64,000 bases of DNA, taken from Phallusia fumigata (lineage: Eukaryota; Chordata; Ascidiacea; Phlebobranchia; Ascidiidae). The notes beneath the pieces were generated by a model. It worked only from the letters and a program-made list of their open reading frames with translations. It did no database searches and was not told the DNA's origin. The stretch covers positions 17,533 to 81,532 of the forward strand of contig QXVZ01010116.1 of assembly GCA_008931825.1 (NCBI GenBank), written 5' to 3'. This document shows positions 34,807-46,741 of the stretch, in pieces. A program made the position numbers and the translations under genes. Every line of letters begins with the position of its first letter. Positions within the stretch are counted from its first letter, which is position 1.

Positions 34807-35253
34807 AGTGGTTGATCGAATAAATCACCTCAAGTGAGCACACTAACAACCCGATGCTGACACAAATCTTTTAATATAAACCGAATTCATTGATACAGAA
34901 TAACATAACGCACTAAAGACCTGAGCTGAAACGCATTCGGCGACATGCGTGGCAGTTGACTCTTACGCCACACGCGAGGTGACATTGGCGGTTATTTGAC
35001 CGAAGGTTTACAATGTTACAATGTTGTAGNAGTGGTTGATCGAATAAATCACCTCAAGTGAGCACACTAACAACCCGATGCTGACACAAATCTTTTAATA
35101 TAAACCGAATTCATTGATACAGAATAACATAACGCACTAAAGACCTGAGCTGAAACGCATTCGGCGACATGCGTGGCAGTTGACTCTTACGCCACACGCG
35201 AGGTGACATTGGCGGTTATTTGACCGAAGGTTTACAATGTTACAATGTTGTAG
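34807..35253. repeat. Exact 223-bp duplication across a single-n gap
   Basis: 34,807-35,029 and 35,031-35,253 are identical and meet at the n at 35,030. The sequence then continues with new DNA on each outer side. This is the signature of two contig ends that overlap but were not merged. Confidence 0.85.
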
Positions 35254-36009
35254 AGTCGCAGACTTTGAAGCAGAATGCAGTAAAAAAAGTATCTGACTGT
35301 AATCGGTTGATTTACTATTCATTTCGTACCTGAAGTTTTATCCGAATTCGGCGAAGATCCGGACTTGAAGTGGCACCGTCGTGTGCTGTGCGCGTGCGTA
35401 TAAGTGCGAGTGTGCGCTGGGTACGAGTGGGCAAGGTGCGAGTGAGTTCTTCAAGATGCTGCCGTCCAAGTCAGTTAAATATTTAATCAGTATGTAGTAT
35501 TATAATGTGCTAATAATCTTGACTGCTGTCTTGAGAACCTCGGAGGTAAATCGACGGCATTCCGAATCACACGTTGACTCCGTTTGTTACATCGTTGGTT
35601 TATTAAGATTTCAGCATAAGAATATTTCCAGTATTTAATTAAAATTAATTAAAGTTTATTCAAATAAAAGGTCCTTATTCAAATGAAAGCTAATGAAAAA
35701 CAATAACAGTCATTAGTAATTTATGCAAGTAGGGTGACAACATGAAAAGTGATTGCCAACCCTTGTTCAGAGTCATATCTAAATAAATCGCTTATATTCT
35801 CACTTATACGTTTATTGCTTGACTGGCCTCTACGGAAATAGGGCTTTCTGAATAACGTATATGTCGCCAAGCTTCCATGTTATTTCACCTATCTAAATGC
35901 CTGGCATCCTCGTTTTCTGGTCTATCTAGTTGGCACCTATAGGTGTCTAAGTTTTTAGCACGAATAACGTGTGGCCGGAAGGGGAGCGGTTTATATACAG
36001 GTTCTAGCT

Positions 36010-36310
36010 TTTTTTCTAAAATATTGTGGAATAAACAGGCGACCTAGTTTGGGTTGCGACGTGTGTCGCAATAATGTTACTCTCTCACTCTTATTGACTC
36101 TTTTCTAGAATATTGTGGAAAAACGGCGACCTAGTTTAGGTTGCGACGTGTGTTGCAATAATGTGACTCTCTAATTGGCTTTTTTCTGGAATATTGTGGA
36201 GAACAAAGGCGACCTAGTTTAGGTTGCAACGTGTGTTGCAATAATATGTCTCTCTAATTTGCCTTTTCTCTAATATTGTGGAAAAACAGGCGACCTATTT
36301 TAATGGCGAC
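36010..36310. repeat. Tandem repeat, unit about 81-89 bp, about 3.6 copies
   Basis: Copies begin near 36,021, 36,110, 36,191 and 36,273 at the word ATATTGTGGA, followed by GGCGACCTAGTTT and a GTTGC(G/A)ACGTGTGT(T/C)GCAATAAT block. Copies differ by several substitutions and small indels; the last is partial. Confidence 0.8.
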
Positions 36311-38195
36311 GCCTGTCGTGGCCGGTTTGGTCTGATTAGCTTGCCGCTAGATGGCGCGCGGCACCGAGGTTAACTGTAGTTGTTTGGTGTTGGGGTACAG
36401 CTAAGGGGGGTGATTTTGTTGATAACTTATTAAAATCGTTTTTTTGGCTTGTTTCAAATCAATCTGTGCAAAACACGGATATTGATGAAAGGATTGCACT
36501 GATTTAGTGAAACTAACGTTAACAGCGGCACATCGTAATATGTTGGTGTTAGTGCTTTTTTTAATGAGTTTTGCACACCTCTTGTTCTCACCTTTAGTTA
36601 TTTTGGATTTAGTTCCCTAATTTTTCTGCAATAATTCAATGGTATTGTTGTTACTACACGTTTGTCGGCTACTCAGGGCAAACCTTTGGCGCTTTTTATG
36701 GCCGAAATAAAAACCGTTCGACTAACTCTTTTTGTATTGGTCAACTCGTTGGACGATTGTCGAAGCACACTTTCAGTCAGATCGTAGAACTCGATAGCCG
36801 AATGGAACTCAAGCAACACGAACGCAGTCAAGCAAAGCGCTTACAAATACGATGGTCTTCGCTGTCGCAGAGTAATGCGGACTAGTGAAATATTGGCCGC
36901 GTCGGGATGGCAAGGTCACTTGCAGGTGTTTTTCATAGTCACATAAAAAAATTGTTTTAACTGAGCAGTAGAAATACGTGTTCGCGTTATCTCCTTCACC
37001 TGAAAATAAAAAAACGTACATCACTGCCGAAGTATTTGTCCACGGCTTGTCCACAGCGACCTAATGCGACCGCACAAAAGGGAACCAAACCCAATAGGAC
37101 AAAAGCTTAACAACGTGAACGTAAATGAATGCGTATGTACAATTGTATCTCAACCAGTATGCCGAAGAGCGGTTTGAGCGAGATGAAAGTATTAGAATCC
37201 CCATTATCCACAAGAAGTAAGAACCCAGTTGATAATGTTCATTAGCAAGTACCATACTGAAGTGCATGTTGAAATATAACGCAACACTTCAGTTTAACAT
37301 GTGTATTTGTGTCATAACAAGTTTAAATTGGGAAAATCTTGCTGTGCTGATGAGACAGTTGAGAAACACTGCTCTAGATGCTTGACTGACAAAAAAAGCA
37401 CAAGGCTGTACTAAATTTATGACCGGCTGTGGTTTTGCCCTTTGACAAAGGAATGTGGGTAAGCAGTTTCAGGTTTCCTAACTGGTTGTATTTATTTAAA
37501 CGTGCTTGAGTTTTATATGGAACGATGCGGCCTCGTTTAAAAAGGCATTCAATGATTTTAGTGTCTTTGTCAGTTGCTATTCGTTGTGTTTAACAAGGAT
37601 TGCAACCTAAATAGGAGTGACGAAGTTAAGAAGTGATTAATATAAGAAATGATGCTTATTTTGAAACGTGTCAGAAAATAAATCCAGGAAAACACGTTTT
37701 CATGTAATGCCCAACTGCGAAAACTTTGTTTCGCCCCTAAGTTACTCAGCAGTTTTGTCCTTGATTGGAAATTGTGGCAGCATTGTGGTTTCATCCTGAT
37801 AAAGGTTTTATCACCAGCGCTAAGTTTATGCTACAACAACTTTCGTCATGGGCTGTTTACCTCATGTTTTGTTTTCAGATTTTGGAACAGTAATGCAGTT
37901 AGGTATACTAAAACCTATTTGGACAAACTAACTGATGTTTGTCTGACAACTAAAAGCAAGGTTCTGGTTAGTTGTTCTCAGAAGGGAAATTTGCAAAGAA
38001 AATGTTTACATTAAGCTGACGTCATGTTAAAAGATACAGCAGACATGTGGCCTTTAAAAGTCCGCAAACTGTTCCAACATTTATTCAATGACGACTCGTT
38101 TTTACAAGCAATGTAGTACACCAAGCATAACAATAGAGATCTACATTCCAAAACTACGTAATTCAGTCGACCTGATCTGTGTCTAAACTTCGAGA

Positions 38196-38865
38196 ATGGA
38201 GTTATCTGGTACAACTCACTATGTTCTCACCGGGATATTTATTATACTTTCCCTGTGTCTGGCAATGGCGTCTGTAGTTACACCTCAATGGTTGCACAAC
38301 AATCCTAATTCTTTGGGACTATTTGTTTTGTGCAATAGTGGTTCGTGCGCGGCTATACCCAACGGTAAGTTATGTAACTTTTTAATGAAACTTTAAAAGG
38401 CATTTTGGATGATGCAGTAGGTGTCTTTTTTGTTTCCAAGATATTCAAAATCATGCTAGAAGGGCTGTGGCTGCTATGATGCTTCTTGGTATTATCTCAC
38501 AGTTTGTTTCACTTTTTCTGTATATTTTGTATTTTTGCAAAAGAAGCGAAAACTGCAAAATGTCGTTGTGGTTTACGACAATATCATCAAGTAAGTACTG
38601 TGTAATTTCTGATCTGCTGTAAAGTTGTTTTTTGATCAAATTAACTTACCCGTTATATGCAGGTTTTCTATATTTAATCGCTGTTGCTGTATTTCCAAGC
38701 GAAGTCGGTTTAGAAGGTCTTACAGGAAACTGGATCGCTGGATCAAGTTATGGTAACGCTATTGCGGCGTGCGTCGTTAGTTTTTTGAATTGCTACACCG
38801 GTTGGAAAGCAAAGTTGGGTAAGAATGTTAGCAGCTGTGAACCAGCGAATAGTCAGTTTAATTAA
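38196..38865 (+). CDS. Claudin/PMP22-like four-pass membrane protein
   Basis: Three exons: 38,196-38,364, 38,441-38,590 and 38,663-38,865 (stop), phases 1 and 1. About 174 residues. Four hydrophobic segments: near the N-terminus (YVLTGIFIILSLCLAMASVV), after the first loop (MMLLGIISQFVSLFLYIL), SFLYLIAVAVF and AIAACVVSFLNCY. The first extracellular loop has W (PQWLH), then GLFVLCNSGSC, recalling the W-GL(W)-C-C signature of claudin/PMP22/EMP proteins. Such proteins shape cell junctions or membrane contacts. Which subfamily it belongs to is open. The third exon could be extended by splicing at TTGG|GTAAG (about 38,819). Confidence 0.7.
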
Positions 38866-39366
38866 AACTGTATTATAGATGCAGCCGATGACGATACTCC
38901 CTGGATAAGAATTAAAAGCTGCTGCTTGGATGTGGTTAGTCCAAATCCCTTTTTTATAGAAAGCCAGTGGTACTTTATTGCGACAAAGTCCAGTCTAAGC
39001 GATGTCATCCAAGCGTGATGAAGCAAGCGCACTCGACCGTTATACACCCAATCAAACACTGCTGGCCATGTGTTTGATTTACCTCATTGCCAGTAGGCCC
39101 AAAACGTAAAGAGTTTTCGTTGCCGATGTTCAGAGTTGATAAAGCTAAAGCTAAACTCGTTTGGTATCAAAATCTAACTGTTAAGGATCCACTTCTTTGG
39201 GTATTGAATACAAAAACAACAAAATCTCTGAACTATTTCGATATGTCTCCTTTTATTTGATGACAAAGTTATTTAATATTAAGGCAAATAATACACTAAA
39301 CACAAATTGCTAATTTAAGAGACTACGTTACACTTCGACCCTACGTACAAGTTTTTTCATTTAAAG
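38866..39366. other. Spacer before the macro-PARP gene
   Basis: About 500 bp. It may hold the missing start exon of the macro-PARP gene: an open stretch around 39,130-39,250 (VDKAKAKLVWYQNLTVKD) has no clear splice borders or family match. Otherwise nothing recognisable. Confidence 0.4.
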
Positions 39367-42300
39367 TTCATTTGTTGTGGAGGGAAACCGGATAATGATG
39401 ATAGAACCGCTGGCATTCCAGGAAGCCAGGTGAAGTTAACATTACAAAAAAAGAACATAACCAAACACCGATGTGATGCAATCGTAAGATCAAAACGGGG
39501 TGCTTTGAATACAGGAGTCAACATACCTCAAATTATTCCTGGTATGACATACATTTCGCCCGAGCTTTGTTTTCTATTTGGTGATGGTGAGGTTTGAAAT
39601 ATGGTTCAAATAATCTCAGAAAAATTTACACAGCAGTATATTAGTGTAAAACATTTTCAAGTTTCGGCATTTACGTGTGTCATCATGACAAAAGTAAAGC
39701 CCGCTAAAGCTTTAACTTGCTTGTCGTGTTAGATATGAGGAGGATGTCATACGACATATAATCTAGTTACACCGCTTTTGTTAATTGGTATTTTCTCTGG
39801 AAAGTACCAATAAGATGTGTTAAAATGTTGAATAGTTTAATAATAATATTTTGGCATGTATACAGGATACATTTTGTTTTTCAAGTTTTGTTATACCTGA
39901 CTAAACTTAAATGAATGGACACAGTTGAGAAAGATTTATAACACCATCGCATAGTAATCTGTAGTAAATAAGGCTTGTATGCAGTTAAGATTAACACAAA
40001 CACATAAAACACAATTACCAACAAAAGTAGCTTTAAATTTGTTTGTTTGTTTATACGCCTTATCAGGTACTCCAGGTATTTTATATCGCCAACCCGGAGC
40101 AGCGATGTTGAATCCCGGTGATATTTTTAGGGAAATACATACGAACCGACCTCACAAATATGATGTGACTGTGCTCGGTCCAAGGCAAGTCCATTTATTA
40201 TTTTTAAATGCACTTTATGGTTTACAGTTTAAACTCTATGTATTCCTAACATAAAAAATGAATTTTTATGACATTTTGTCACAATTCACGCAAGAATTTG
40301 TCGTGTATGAAAGTCGCGACGTGCTTGTAATTAAGGCATTGTTACCAAAAGCTTGCGTCACACATTTGGCACAGAGACAAGTCATTTACAAAATACCCAA
40401 GCAAACGTTTACTACTTATAGGTGGCAGCGTGACCACCCAGCGACGTGTTTGTTCCAACTCCGCCGTTGCGTCACCAACGTGCTATCAGATGCTGCAACG
40501 GTGGGCGTCAAAACACTTGCAATGACGGTCATTGGTTGTGGTCCGTTTTACGGTGGACAACCAAACATCTGTGTCCCAATTGTTGTCGAGACGATCGTGG
40601 ATTATGTTAACGCCAACCCCAATTCCTCCCTGCGACAGGTACTACACCAAGCAAAACCGGGGTATTGGTAGGTTACAATATAGTGAAGTGCTCAAGCCAA
40701 CGTGCTACTACATTATACTGGTATATTACTGCACTAGAGGAAAACCTAAAGTGCAGAGTGAAACAAAAAGTGCCTACCCCATGAAAACCCAAATTTACAA
40801 ATAATTTTAGATTGACCTGGTGGAAAATCAAAACGAAGTGGTGATAAACGAAATAAAAAAGGCCCTGTTGGCAGTGAGAAATGGGAACCCAATTAATACC
40901 CAGGTACCTTATCATTGTTGTAACATACTACATTTCAGTTGCAAACAAAACAACTTTTAAACATACTACATTTCAGTTGCAAACAAAACAACTTTTAAAC
41001 AGTTAATGAAAACCTTTGATTCTTATCCCAAGTTGTCTCAGAATTTATAATGCTACTTAATCAAGCCCCTATTATCAGTGTACATTATTATGTTTTTAGC
41101 AACTCCCTGGAGTTATTCAACACCAACCACAACAAAACACAGGTATGCGTTTTCAATAGATTGGCATTTTACAGATGTGTAAAAGAATTACAAATATTTA
41201 ACAAAATTAGCACCCTCTGGACAGCGGTTTTAAAAAATTTAAACTCGCATTGAAGTATTAAAACCTGTCGGATTTCCTATATATCCGAGATATGTCGTAT
41301 GCGCGTTCAATTAGGCTTGCCTTGACTGTTACAGAGTTTCTTGTGTTTAATGGCCAAATGCATGCACACGAATTGACTTTCAAAGCAAAACTAAACGTTG
41401 CTTCCCCATAGCAGACTATAATTGCCGCAAAACCGCGATAACGGTACATCACATTCCACGGGTTGGATGCGCAATCAACAAGCATGGTCTTGCAATAGTT
41501 TACGAGTTTGATAAGTAATTGCCACCAGGCAAAAACGACTGTTGCGTCTAACCCTCTGTCGATTGTTATAAGACCGAGTTTGTCGATAACTGTTATCGGC
41601 AAAGGGGTAACATTAGAAAATGATTTTTTTGTTTGTTCTGCTGCAAATAAACTTTTTTAGAGTTTCCAAATACCTGGGTCAATATGGGCAACTACATTTG
41701 GAAGAATGTTCGTGTTCCTGACAGTAGTGAGGAATACGACAATATCTTCATGAAGTTTATAGTCACACTTCAGGAAACAGTTGTCCGAGTAAGCAAATCC
41801 CTAAATACGTTGCAAATAGTAAAATACGTTGAAGTAAGAATGAATGACAGATAGTTTGCCATTCGATAACTTGTCCCACATTTACATTTGTAAATTTCTT
41901 GCATGGGTCATTATTTACCGGAAAACACATCTTTCCGACTCTTCAGAACCAAGTTTCTTGTGCAGCGTTAATTGCGTGTTTGCCTCTATGTAGATTGAGA
42001 GGGTGCAAAATCCAATGCTGTACAAGCAATTCAAAGCACAGAAGGACGCAGTTACAACACAACTTCGCCTTTCTGGATTGGCACACGTTGCAGTGACACA
42101 AGAATTATTTCATGGAACACCAAGAGGCGTTGCCGAAAAAATATGCAAAGACGGGTTCGACAAAGGTTATGCAGGAAGAAACGGTACAAAAAAATTTATC
42201 ATCAAAATATTGGCTTTGTTAGGTTTCTACTGCCTATCCTCTGATTTATTTATTAAATCCGATACCATTCCATTGCGTGACCTTCTCATTAATTTGTTTT

Positions 42301-42832
42301 AAAACAAAGCAAGTTATTGATAACAATCCAGATTTATTACCAATAATGACTTTAAACTGGGCCGAAAGTTGCACGAGATCTGAGGTCATACACATGTCAT
42401 GAAAACGTGCATAGGCTTTATGTGGCCGTATTTTGGCATCTGGTAAATCAATGTTTATGTAATCTTTACTTTTACATTAAAGTGCGTGAATCACTAACGA
42501 ATGCTGTACGGCTAAAAAGCACATCACGCCTAAAATGATCGTACGTTTTTGTTAAAGACACTCGATTTGGAAAAGGAGTGTACTTTGCTACAACAGCATC
42601 CTACTCGAGTGCCTTCGCTGCAGCAGACCAAAACGGGCTCAGTCACATCATCCTGGCCGAAGTTATCACTGGACATTATTGTTTGGGAAACCCCGAACTG
42701 AGAGTTGCTCCTATAAAGCCGGACGGAACACCCTATAACAGCGTGGTTGATGATGTACAAAATCCCACACTGTATGTAGTGTTTAAAGACGCCAGCGTTT
42801 ACCCGAAGTATATCATTACCTATCGCGGATAA
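39367..42832 (+). CDS. Macro domain plus PARP catalytic domain protein (PARP14/15-like mono-ADP-ribosyltransferase), 5' end uncertain
   Basis: Exons ~39,367-39,541; 40,067-40,184; 40,422-40,638; 40,811-40,903; 41,100-41,142; 41,661-41,788; 41,994-42,183; 42,558-42,832 (stop), all phases agree. Exons 1-3 encode a macro domain (VKLTLQKKNITKHRCDAIV; RCVTNVLSDAATVGVKTLAM with TVIGCGPFYGGQP), which binds ADP-ribose. Exons 6-8 encode the PARP fold: FPNTWVNMGNYIWK, IERVQNPMLYKQF, ELFHGTPRGVAEKI, GKGVYFATTASYS and PTLYVVFKDASVYPKYIIT. The catalytic triad reads H (LFHGT), Y (YFATTASYS) and Leu where PARP1 has Glu, i.e. H-Y-L as in mono-ADP-ribosyltransferases PARP14/15. Two introns need comment: 40,185 has a GC donor (CCAAG|GCAAGT), confirmed by phase. 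No initiator Met is placed; an upstream exon is likely. Confidence 0.85.
40923..40998. repeat. 38-bp tandem duplication in a macro-PARP intron
   Basis: ACATACTACATTTCAGTTGC followed by 18 further bases is present twice in a row (from 40,923 and 40,961), identical. Intronic, so no coding effect. Confidence 0.85.
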
Positions 42833-45507
42833 CCGAATAACATGGTAGTTGTTATTACCAAGTTCTCCGGTAGGAATAACCGCAATCTTCTTGTACCTTG
42901 TAAATTTTATGTATTATGCCCGAAGTTTTTGTTGCTACTCTTTCAACTGAACTGATCATAAGGATGTTGCATTTTGTGCACAAATTCTTTAAAAATATAC
43001 CCAGTCTGTGGGTTGTACCTATTTTTACCATAAAATGTACTGTTTGTTTTATTGCATTTTGTAAACTTGTCACAAACCTCCGCGCTGCTGAGCAGTTAGT
43101 AGTCAGCAAATATCTATGAGATTACAAACCAAATCTTTGATTGTTTTGTGACGTATCCGTAGACCCGCAATTATCAAAGCCTGTCGTGTGCCTTTTTATC
43201 ACTTTCTTTTTTTGTTGTGGCATTTTGCACCTCGAAGAACAAGCAGCGAAAGCACGCCTCAGTATAATTTTAGAGAAAAAAGGAAATTAGAAACTTTCGC
43301 AAACACCCTCGTCAACTGAAGTCGATTCGGCAAAATATTAGAAAAATTAAATTTATTAATACAGCCATATTTTAACATATTTTCTTTAATCTAAAATATA
43401 TTGTCTTTAGAAAATCTAAATAAAGTTTCTTCGCTCTGTAACGAACCATTGCGCTTCCCAGTTTAGTAAAATGAATTGTTTCCGCCTCTTCGGCTATTGC
43501 ACCACAGACGCAATGTGATTTGTCAAGCGATAACTTGCAGTATTTTGTCATCGTTCTTTATGGTTTTCCTTCTTCCAGATTGAGATGTCTAGTTCAGGCC
43601 TGCTCAACATTTCAGGTGTAATGGGCCACTGTTTTTAATGTAGAAACTTATTACAAGCCACAAACCTGTGGTACCACGAGGTGATAATGAGTGCTATGGT
43701 TGCACAGTGTTATCGGTATAGGCCTACCAAAGTTGAAAATTCGTATTTTTAACGCGTTTGGTGTCCAAGGTTTTCACTAGTAAGCTAATATAACAGAGCA
43801 ACTGATATAATTTTGGTATATTTTATGGACAAATACACTTGAGCCTACAAACAAAAATCTTAGAAAATTATAAAAGCCTGTATACGAACACATTATATCG
43901 CGGGCCACTTAAAACTACCTCGAGTGCGGGTTAGGCAACCCTGGTCTAGCTACATGTTTGTTTTGAGTTTTTATGGTACGTTAGTTTATGTATTTTAAGA
44001 TGGTGCGGTCCAAGACCTTTGAAAATCAATTTGATCACATTTGCAAAACTGCTTTTACCACCTGCCAAGAGTCGTGATTGCAACAAAGTTCATATTTAAT
44101 TCCGACCGACCACTCAGCCGGTTGAAAGACTGAAAGTTTCGAGGCTATGGATGTTCTTGTTGGTTTAGGATTTTTTTTTCTAGTAAAACGATTTAACTGC
44201 CACTGTTGTAACGTCCGTTGAACGCGCCCCGGTTCTTGGCGCGAAACACGGCTTCCACACATAAGGCAATGTGTCAAACAAATACACTTCACACGTAGTA
44301 AATCACAGCATAGTACTCGCTAACTGTTTGGGAAATCTCAAGATAAAACTACGATACTATGACGTCACACACACAATGCTAAGCGATAACTTAGGGCGAC
44401 AGAATATTTGGTATACCACGCTTCACGTGTGGATAAATGCAAGAGAGACTGTGTCAGTACAGGCAGCGTCAACACCGTGATTAAACTTAATCACACAGAC
44501 AAGGGAGGCTATATATTGTTCAGTGAACTGACTTCTAAGTCATTAACTTTGCCAAAATTGCAATTTACACATTCGGTTTTTGGTAGTTGTAACACACATA
44601 CATACAAAGAGACTCACCAGAACAATGCTCAATCGCAATACAAAAAAACCTTTGCGAATAAAAAAAAGACGTAGCGCTGTGCTTCACAGTAGTCGTTGGA
44701 GATTGCACCACACATTAGTGCAAAGAAGTAGGTGCATTCATAGAAATCAGAAATTACTGGCAAACATGATGTAACAACTATATAGGCAGCCATCCAAATA
44801 TATCGGCAATAGATAAATAGAACTACTGAAGGCCTTCGAACATTGCACTGATGGCTTGTCACGAAAAGCCTAAGTTTAGACGCGCTTGAACACTGGCTCT
44901 AACACAACATTAAAAGCAAGAGTTTTCCAAAGTTTTGCGTAAGTTAACTGCTACAAAACACAAGCCAATAGCACAACAGCAGGGGTGGTACTCATTTTAT
45001 GTTAATCGTCCATGATTCAATTGAAATGTATTGACTTCGGGATAAAAAGACGATAACAAGTACAAACACACTCAAAAGGTTTTTGCTTGTTTGTAATAAT
45101 TGTTTCGACAAAGAAGCGAGAACAGTACTGATGTGAACGAATAAATAAGGACGTGAAAGAACAGTATATAGTAATTACTATAGATTTAAATGCACAACAC
45201 CAACACAAAAACAAGTGCATTGCTGCACTCAAGAGTTTTCGTCAATATTATTAAAAAAGCTTTTTTATAGACTAGGTTCAAAACCATTTGGCCTTTAGGT
45301 TCGTCCACGCCGTCATGTCAATGTCTTTATGTTACGGTCAAACTTCTGCAGCAGGATTGTTTTTTTATCCGATTTTTTCTAAATCTAACCAGGGAATGTG
45401 AGTTCCTGAGTTGCAGAATATGAAAAGAAATATTGAATAGCCATTTCCGGATGTTTTTTATTCGTTGCCTAACATTGGTAAAAAATTACCAAGAAAATTA
45501 GGAAGAA
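42833..45507. other. Intergenic region with a hAT-like MITE
   Basis: About 2.7 kb after the macro-PARP stop. Apart from the MITE at 43,587-43,951 I see only short ORFs without family motifs and no RNA gene. Confidence 0.5.
43587..43951. mobile_element. hAT-like MITE with terminal inverted repeats and 8-bp target-site duplication
   Basis: Element 43,595-43,943 (349 bp). Left end CAGGCCTGCTCAAC; the reverse complement of the right end is CAGGGTTGCCTAAC, a 14-bp imperfect inverted repeat of hAT type. Flanks are GTCTAGTT (43,587-43,594) and GTCTAGCT (43,944-43,951), an 8-bp duplication with one mismatch, the length expected of hAT transposases. No transposase ORF inside, so non-autonomous. Confidence 0.7.
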
Positions 45508-46109
45508 ATGTCCGATGAAGATTCAGTCCATAGAGAGGAAGTATTTTCAAAAGAGTTCGTGGATATTTCTGATGATTCAGATGCTGCTACAGAAATTTTT
45601 GATGACGATTTGGACAATGATGAGGTATGTTGCGATGGCTCAGACAGTGATAATGATATAATTCCGACAGTGCCTAAGATGTTTTTGATGGTAGTTTTAA
45701 CAATCATCAAAAGATTTTGTATGGTTACTACGACTGTCAAAAATATGTTTTTGACAATAATTCCCAAAGTAATAAAGATAATTTTGATAATGTTTCCGAT
45801 AGTGTTGAATAGGTTGCCTGCTATGATTCCAACAATAAGAAAGAGATTCTTCAATATAATTGCAACGGTAATAATAAGATTTCTGAAGACGTTTATTACA
45901 ATATTGAAGATATTTTTGATAATAATTTTCGCTGTGGTGAAAAGAGTTTTTATCAGAAAACTACAAATAGCGAAGACATTTGCTAGAAGGTTAGTTGCAA
46001 TGTTAAAAAGATTTTTAATCACGATCCCGACGGTGTTGAAGATATTTTTAATTATGATTCCGAGTGTATGAAAGCAATTTCTGATGGTGGCTACGAGGAT
46101 GCCAGATAG
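45508..46109 (+). pseudogene. Decayed acidic 11-residue-repeat ORF (33-bp periodic), open on both strands
   Basis: Starts with ATG and about 50 acidic residues (MSDEDSVHREEVFSKEFVDI; DDDLDNDEVCCDGSDSDND), then the acidic frame shifts and continues as an Asp/Asn/Ser-rich frame (YYDCQKYVFDNNSQ; VYYNIEDIFDNNF) with three in-frame stops. The underlying DNA has a 33-bp degenerate period, so the other plus-strand frame and the minus strand are also open for about 190-200 codons (minus: units such as VGIIIKNIFNT). The acidic frame looks ancestral; the long hydrophobic ORFs are by-products. Possibly the acidic N-terminus of a transposase (piggyBac type is a guess). Confidence 0.45.
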
Positions 46110-46297
46110 CCCAGCAGACACACGACGTCATATCGACGTCCAATCGGAGTCGAAATGCGGTCGCGACGACGATTCGACCAATTGAGATCTTTGGTCGCCG
46201 CCTGTCCCAAATAACTACGTCCATTCGACGTCGAATTTTAGTACATTTCTGACCAAAATTAGAAGTCGTTGTACGTACGTTCATTAGACATACATAT
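46110..46297. mobile_element. GACGTC-rich element cut by a gap
   Basis: Begins CCCAGCAGACACACGACGTC right after GCCAGATAG, where the second copy (46,741) continues without it. Contains many GACGTC/TCGACGTC words. Same start and word usage as 11,732-11,848. Ends at the n at 46,298. Interpreted as an insertion present on one haplotype only. Confidence 0.5.
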
Positions 46298-46298
46298 N

Positions 46299-46741
46299 AC
46301 AGTGCCTAAGATGTTTTTGATGGTAGTTTTAACAATCATCAAAAGATTTTGTATGGTTACTACGACTGTCAAAAATATGTTTTTGACAATAATTCCCAAA
46401 GTAATAAAGATAATTTTGATAATGTTTCCGATAGTGTTGAATAGGTTGCCTGCTATGATTCCAACAATAAGAAAGAGATTCTTCAATATAATTGCAACGG
46501 TAATAATAAGATTTCTGAAGACGTTTATTACAATATTGAAGATATTTTTGATAATAATTTTCGCTGTGGTGAAAAGAGTTTTTATCAGAAAACTACAAAT
46601 AGCGAAGACATTTGCTAGAAGGTTAGTTGCAATGTTAAAAAGATTTTTAATCACGATCCCGACGGTGTTGAAGATATTTTTAATTATGATTCCGAGTGTA
46701 TGAAAGCAATTTCTGATGGTGGCTACGAGGATGCCAGATAG
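46299..46741. repeat. Second copy of the 33-bp-periodic repeat (443 bp identical to 45,667-46,109)
   Basis: Identical over 443 bp to 45,667-46,109, starting right after the n. After 46,741 the periodic Asp-rich frame continues (ISNDDFHRVNAGFDDHSV) to about 46,828, so this copy carries the true downstream flank. Most simply the same locus assembled twice. Confidence 0.8.

Larger units (their letters stand above)
33482..38195. other. Gene-poor interval with repeats
   Basis: About 4.7 kb without a supportable gene. It includes a hAT-like terminus near 33,910 (AGTGGTTCCCAAATTCATGG), ATACA-rich strings at 33,720-33,790 and 34,270-34,310, a gap duplication at 34,807-35,253, an ~85-bp tandem array at 36,010-36,310 and a hAT-like end near 37,352 (GTTGAGAAACACTGCTC). 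ORFs here are short and without family motifs. Confidence 0.55.

Noticed and set aside
45498-46121. 207-codon minus-strand ORF of hydrophobic repeats resembling a membrane protein
   Set aside because: It is the antisense of a 33-bp periodic repeat whose acidic plus-strand frame looks ancestral; openness follows from the period.
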